Of a stretch of DNA of 64,000 nt, positions 60,234-64,000 are shown piece by piece. Within the stretch, counting starts at the first letter, position 1. Each line of letters begins with the position of its first letter. The stretch is taken from NCBI RefSeq assembly GCF_905115235.1, contig NC_051850.1, positions 25,607,010-25,671,009 of the forward strand. Reading direction: 5' to 3'. The DNA comes from Hermetia illucens (lineage: Eukaryota; Arthropoda; Insecta; Diptera; Stratiomyidae). The notes under the pieces are model-generated. The model saw only the letters and a program-made list of their open reading frames with translations, was not told where the DNA came from and searched no databases. A program made the translations under genes and the position numbers.

Positions 60234-60681
60234 TTAGTGAGCAGCGGCCTTCTTCTTCCAGAGACCATCATATCCCCAAGCTCCGTATCCATGTGAGACA
60301 ACTGGAGCAGCGATAGCGTGACCAGCGATAGCTGGGGCAGCATAAGCATGAGCGGCAATAGCTGGAGCAGCAACAGCGTGGCTGACGACTGGGGCGTGGT
60401 AAGCAGCAACAGCTGGGGCAGCAATAGCGTGGCTGACAACTGGAGCAGCAACAGCATGGCTAACAACTGGAGTAGAGTAGGCAGCGACAGCTGGGGCGGC
60501 TACACCATGTCCCCATCCCAATCCACCGGCATAACCGATACCATGTCCCAATCCAATTGGAGCGACGTATCCAGCTGAAGAGGCGCCGATGAGAGCAAGA
60601 GCCAAAACTACGAATTTCTACAATTTCAAATTTTAATGTCTTGAATTTTCTTCTATTAGCACCAAACTTTCTACTTACCAT
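60234..60681 (-). CDS. Ala/Val/His-rich secreted cuticular-type protein (gene 8)
   Basis: Exon 1 is ATG only (60681-60679), with the best donor of the family, GTAAGT. Exon 2 is 60617-60234 after acceptor TAG; the intron is 61 nt. The product has 128 residues, the longest member: signal peptide MKFVVLALALIGASSAG, VAPIGLGHGIGYAGGLGWGH, then repeated A-A-P-[AV]-V-[SA] units (VAAPVVSHAIAAPAVAAYHA and related, residues ~40-105), and the tail WGYDGLWKKKAAAH. The A-A-P-A/V repeat is a known hallmark of insect structural cuticle proteins, which supports the cuticle assignment of the whole cluster. Confidence 0.9.
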
Positions 60682-60716
60682 GTTGCTGTTTGGTATTATC
60701 TTATGGATGAATAAAC

Positions 60717-60759
60717 CCTGAATGATGACTTTCTTAACATTCAGTGCACTATTTATATC
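60717..60759 (-). promoter_or_regulatory. Core promoter of gene 8
   Basis: GATATAAAT (60759-60751, minus) lies 34 nt before TCATTC in ATCATTCAGG (60726-60717). Confidence 0.8.
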
Positions 60760-62039
60760 TAATCACTTTTGACGAGAAATATGTATCAAATCAGAAAACT
60801 ACAGATACTTTGTACAATCTAACGCATCTTCGAGGTTGCAATAAAAAAAAGTAGTAATTTCATTTAGTTGGTGTGATTCAAGTTTTGGAAATGCCAGCTA
60901 ATTTTTTGTAGATATCTATTGGGTTGCAATTAATGGACCAAACTCAAGAAATTGGAAATTGAATTAGATTTTACTCTAATGAATAGCCCATAAAAAGTGA
61001 GACCATTCAGAATGCCAGGCAAAATCTTCAAATACGTAAGCTGAAAAGAAACCGGTTAGTTTAGGGGAGGATGTTAACTTTTAGAAGTCCTGATTATCAT
61101 TAATTCAAATATTTTACTTCCTGCTACAATCAATAGATTCATCAGAAAAAAAATACATTAAAATGTGCGAATTGCATTTTTTCGATGGATGCATCTTTTA
61201 TAAGCGAACAAGTTTCTTTCATTCTTTGATGTTCAACAGTTTAGGTGTGAAGAATACCATGTTGCTGGCCTTACAATCCTCATCTTAGTGCTTTCGAGAG
61301 CTAGAAGCCGATCATCGTTCGACTCCTAATGTAAATTATGTAAATGTAACATGTGCATTTGGTTCATCGGCCAATGTTTTCAAGGGTGTACTGCACTTTT
61401 AGAACCACATCAGATGAAGCAGTACTAGTGGTAGCGAGCTCGACCCCCGTTGACTTTCTGCTGAGAGAAACGAGGAGAGTCGCAGCATGTGAGTCTCCCG
61501 AGAAGGAAACGAAATCTGAACCTCCTGGGAAGGAGTTTCAACCCGGATAGTATCAAACTGGCTGAAGGTTTCCTCCCCAATTACAAAAGTGCAGGACAAG
61601 CTGCTGCAGAAAGCAAACTGGCTGGGGCGAAGAGACCATTTAGTTTTTTTCAGTAAATACTCATATTTGGGCGACTACTTGATATCATCTTCAAAGTTAG
61701 AATTTGAGTGAGGAAAGGAATCTAGGATTGCCCAACTTATGATTCTCGACTCACAAACGGGATGGACAATTGAATTTTCATTGACACGTTTCCTGATTTC
61801 TCGTTTTGCCGGTGGAAAGGATCTGGTAACTTGTCTCTCAAATAGGTGTCTTGAACAATTTGGCTAGCAAGGAATATCCGCTCCCTTGGCTCGTATCGGA
61901 GTTCAATAAGCCGGCTGTTCCAGCTACTGAAAACGACATCCAAATCATGTGTTCAAAACTTCGATGTATTGATGATGATGCATTTAGTATCCGCCCGTTT
62001 ATCTTAGATCTCCAGATCAAATGTCTTCAATTTATTCCT
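60760..62039. other. Upstream flank of gene 8 and unassigned DNA
   Basis: AT-rich to 61230. The stretch 61350-62030 has mixed composition and short frames, with no identifiable domain. Confidence 0.4.
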
Positions 62040-62711
62040 CTTCAACACCAACAGCTCTCTTACCAAACCCTATCTCTAAAAAAAAGCTGCAGACTAAGAA
62101 GGATGAAGGCGAGTCTCTTGTGCCCAAAATCTAGACAAAATGTACCAACTGGTCCTCCAAGTTGGGCGTTGGGTAGGGATAACAACCCTACATGGAAAAC
62201 AATTTGTTATGAAGCCACAAAATGAACCTTGGACTGGATTGACTACACAACGGCGAACCCGGCAACGACAAAGGAATAACGATTTGGGCATTTTCTCATG
62301 GAACGTGCGCTGCATGCATAGAGATAGAGCTGCCAAGCAGCTAGCCGTTAACCTGTTCCAATATAAGGCTGACGTAACCGGGTTGCAGGAGATGCATTAA
62401 ACTGGCACCGGTCTCCTCGAGAAGAGTCGCTATAGCATATATTATAGGGACCATCCAGTAAACCATGTGTTCGAAGTATGCTTCTTAGTCAGCCAAAAAA
62501 TGAAACCTGCTCTTATCGGCTTTGAAAATATAAGCGAACGGCAAATTTAGAAATATAAGCCTGATTAACGTTCACGCCCCTACTGAGGAGACTGCTGACT
62601 TGGAGAAGGATACCTTCTACAAAGCAGTAGAACGAACCCTCGAAGCCTGTCCCAGATATGATATCAAAATCATACTTGGGGATTTTAACAACCAAGTAGA
62701 GACCAAGTAGT
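62040..62711 (+). mobile_element. LINE family A, 5' portion only (A10)
   Basis: Begins inside the 5' leader (CAACACCAACAGCTCTCTTA), lacks about 40 bp of it, then covers RNNDLGIFSWNVR (62275-62310), QYKADVTGLQEMH (62360-62398), HVFEVCFLVSQKMKPALIGF and IILGDFNNQVE (62670-62700). It stops within the endonuclease, directly abutting the 5' end of A11. Frame breaks present. Confidence 0.85.
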
Positions 62712-64000
62712 GGTCAAAGGGTAGTATAGGTCCCGGGGCGAAACGTGGATTGGTACCCACGATGGAGCATAAAACCTGGGAAATGCCTGCTGAACCAACA
62801 CCAACAGCTCTACTACCAAACCCTATCTCCACCTCCACGTGGTGACCGCTGGGAGCTCTTTCTTGACGAAAAGCTGCAGACGGAGAAAGATGAAGGCGAG
62901 TCTCCCGCGCCTAAAAACGGGACAAATTGTACCAACTGGTCCTCCAGGTTGGGGGTTGGGTAGGGCTGACAACCCTACACGGAAAACAACTTGTTACGAA
63001 GCCACAACAGGAGCCTCGGACAGGACGGATTTTAAAACGACGGACCCTGCAACGACAACGGAACAACGATTTGCGCATTTTCTCATGGAACGTGCGCTCC
63101 CTGTACAAAGATGAAGCTGATGAGCAGCTAGCCGATACCCTGTCCCAATATAGGGCTGATATAACAGCGTTGCAAGAGATGCGATGGGCAGGGACCGGTT
63201 TCCTGGAGAAGAGCCGCTACACCGTATATTATAGCGGTCATCCAGTAAACCATGTGCTCGGAGTAGGTTTCTTAGTCAGCCAAAAAATGAAACCTGCTGT
63301 TATCAGCTTTGAAAACATAAGCGGGCGGCTTTGCACTCTGCGCTTGCGAGGCAAGTTTAGAAATATAAGCCTCCTAAACGTTCACGCCCCTACAGAGGAG
63401 ACTGCAGAGTCGGAGAAGGATACCTTCTACGAGGCAATAGAACGAACCCTCGAAGCCTGTCCCAGATATAATATCAAAATCATACTTGGGGATTTTAACA
63501 GGCAAGTAGGGAAGGAGCCAGTATTCAGGCGATACGTTGGCTCCCATAGCTTACACGAAAAACCAAATGATAACGGATTGCGGACTATTCAATTAGCAGG
63601 GTCACACGAAATGGTTGTTGGAAGCACCTGGTTTGCGCGGAAAGCGGTCCACAAACATACGTGGGCCTCTCCAGACGGGACCACTTTCAACCAAATTGAC
63701 CAGGTGTTGATCGAACGCCGCCACCTCTCAGCCTTGATGAATGTCGGAACATATAGGGGGGCCAATATAGACTCGGATCACTATCTCGTTGGCATGGTGC
63801 TCCGAGCTCGAATAACAATACCACCTAGAATCCCCTCTGACAATCAGGTGAGAGTGAACACTGAAGCCATCCACAACACAACCCTCCGCGACACCTATAA
63901 GAGGGAAATGGATGCTGCCATAACCGCAGTCAACAGAGGACCTGGAGATGAAGCATCAACAAATGATCTTCACAATCACCTGAAGAACGTTATCATGGAT
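62712..64000 (+). mobile_element. LINE family A, youngest-looking copy, runs off the window (A11)
   Basis: Starts GGTCAAAGGGTAGTATAGGT and keeps the full leader. A frame open from 62915 to the window end (362 codons, no stop) carries a complete-looking APE endonuclease: SWNVRS (63083-63100), LQEMRW with catalytic Glu (63170-63187), YYSGHPVNHVLGVGFLVSQK, LGDFN (63485-63499), HTWASPDGTTFNQID (63657-63700) and SDHYLVG (63773-63793). The usual IDHVLIE block reads IDQVLIE. Upstream of about 62990 the conserved leader coding is in another frame because this copy has one more base near 62985-62995 than A9. RT lies beyond the window. Confidence 0.9.

Noticed and set aside
61230-61330. B-box-like GTTCGACTCC suggesting another SINE or tRNA
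   Set aside because: No A box at a suitable distance, and no second copy was found.
1-64000. CRISPR array, bacterial operon, phage or toxin-antitoxin system
   Set aside because: Spliced genes, insect-type promoters, SINEs and LINEs make this a eukaryotic nuclear region. No regularly spaced repeat-spacer arrays or ribosome-binding-site-driven gene runs were found.

Overview
This window is nuclear DNA of an insect, most likely a dipteran with a repeat-rich genome (inference). It has compact TATA/initiator promoters of arthropod type, 60-70 nt introns, tRNA-derived SINEs, and many non-LTR retrotransposons of the R1, LOA and RTE-like types that are common in flies and mosquitoes. A soldier-fly-like or other large-genome fly would fit, but the sequence alone does not fix the species.

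The only intact host genes I can support are eight small genes for secreted, low-complexity Gly/Ala/Tyr/Trp/His-rich proteins of 72-128 residues that look like structural cuticular proteins. They lie at 1.2, 14.1, 21.2, 28.3, 35.6, 44.6, 45.7 and 60.2 kb. Seven are on the minus strand; the one at 45.7 kb is on the plus strand, back to back with its near-identical sister. All share one design: a TATA box, an initiator reading TCATTC in seven of eight, a first coding exon holding only the start codon (ATG directly followed by the GT donor), a 60-69 nt intron, and a second exon that begins AAATTC, encodes a signal peptide and a GYG/WGH/APVV-rich body, and ends in W-KKK-A. The genes at 21.2 and 28.3 kb encode identical proteins. 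They are one dispersed tandem family, presumably co-expressed during cuticle formation.

Most of the rest is decayed mobile DNA. At least five LINE lineages are present: family A (RTE-like, about ten copies), two BovB/RTE-type copies (D), two copies of another APE-type LINE (C), R1-clade pieces (24.0-26.0 and 39.5-40.6 kb) and LOA-like elements with RNase H (3.7-6.0, 37-39.5, 40.6-41.1, 49.5-51.1 and 52.3-54.8 kb). A Penelope-like fragment sits at 30.3-31.0 kb. A tRNA-derived SINE family has five copies, one inserted cleanly into the R1 copy. Its 3' end shares a 10-mer and a trinucleotide-repeat tail with family A, which suggests that family A mobilises it. A ~600-bp element I cannot classify (X) occurs twice, once inside a D LINE with a target duplication.

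The window ends inside a family A copy whose endonuclease frame is open to the edge. The longest stretches where I recognise nothing are 6.05-8.14, 9.53-11.3, 28.7-30.3, 33.8-35.5, 54.8-57.0 and 60.8-62.0 kb. I found no CRISPR array, rRNA, functional tRNA or bacterial-type operon.
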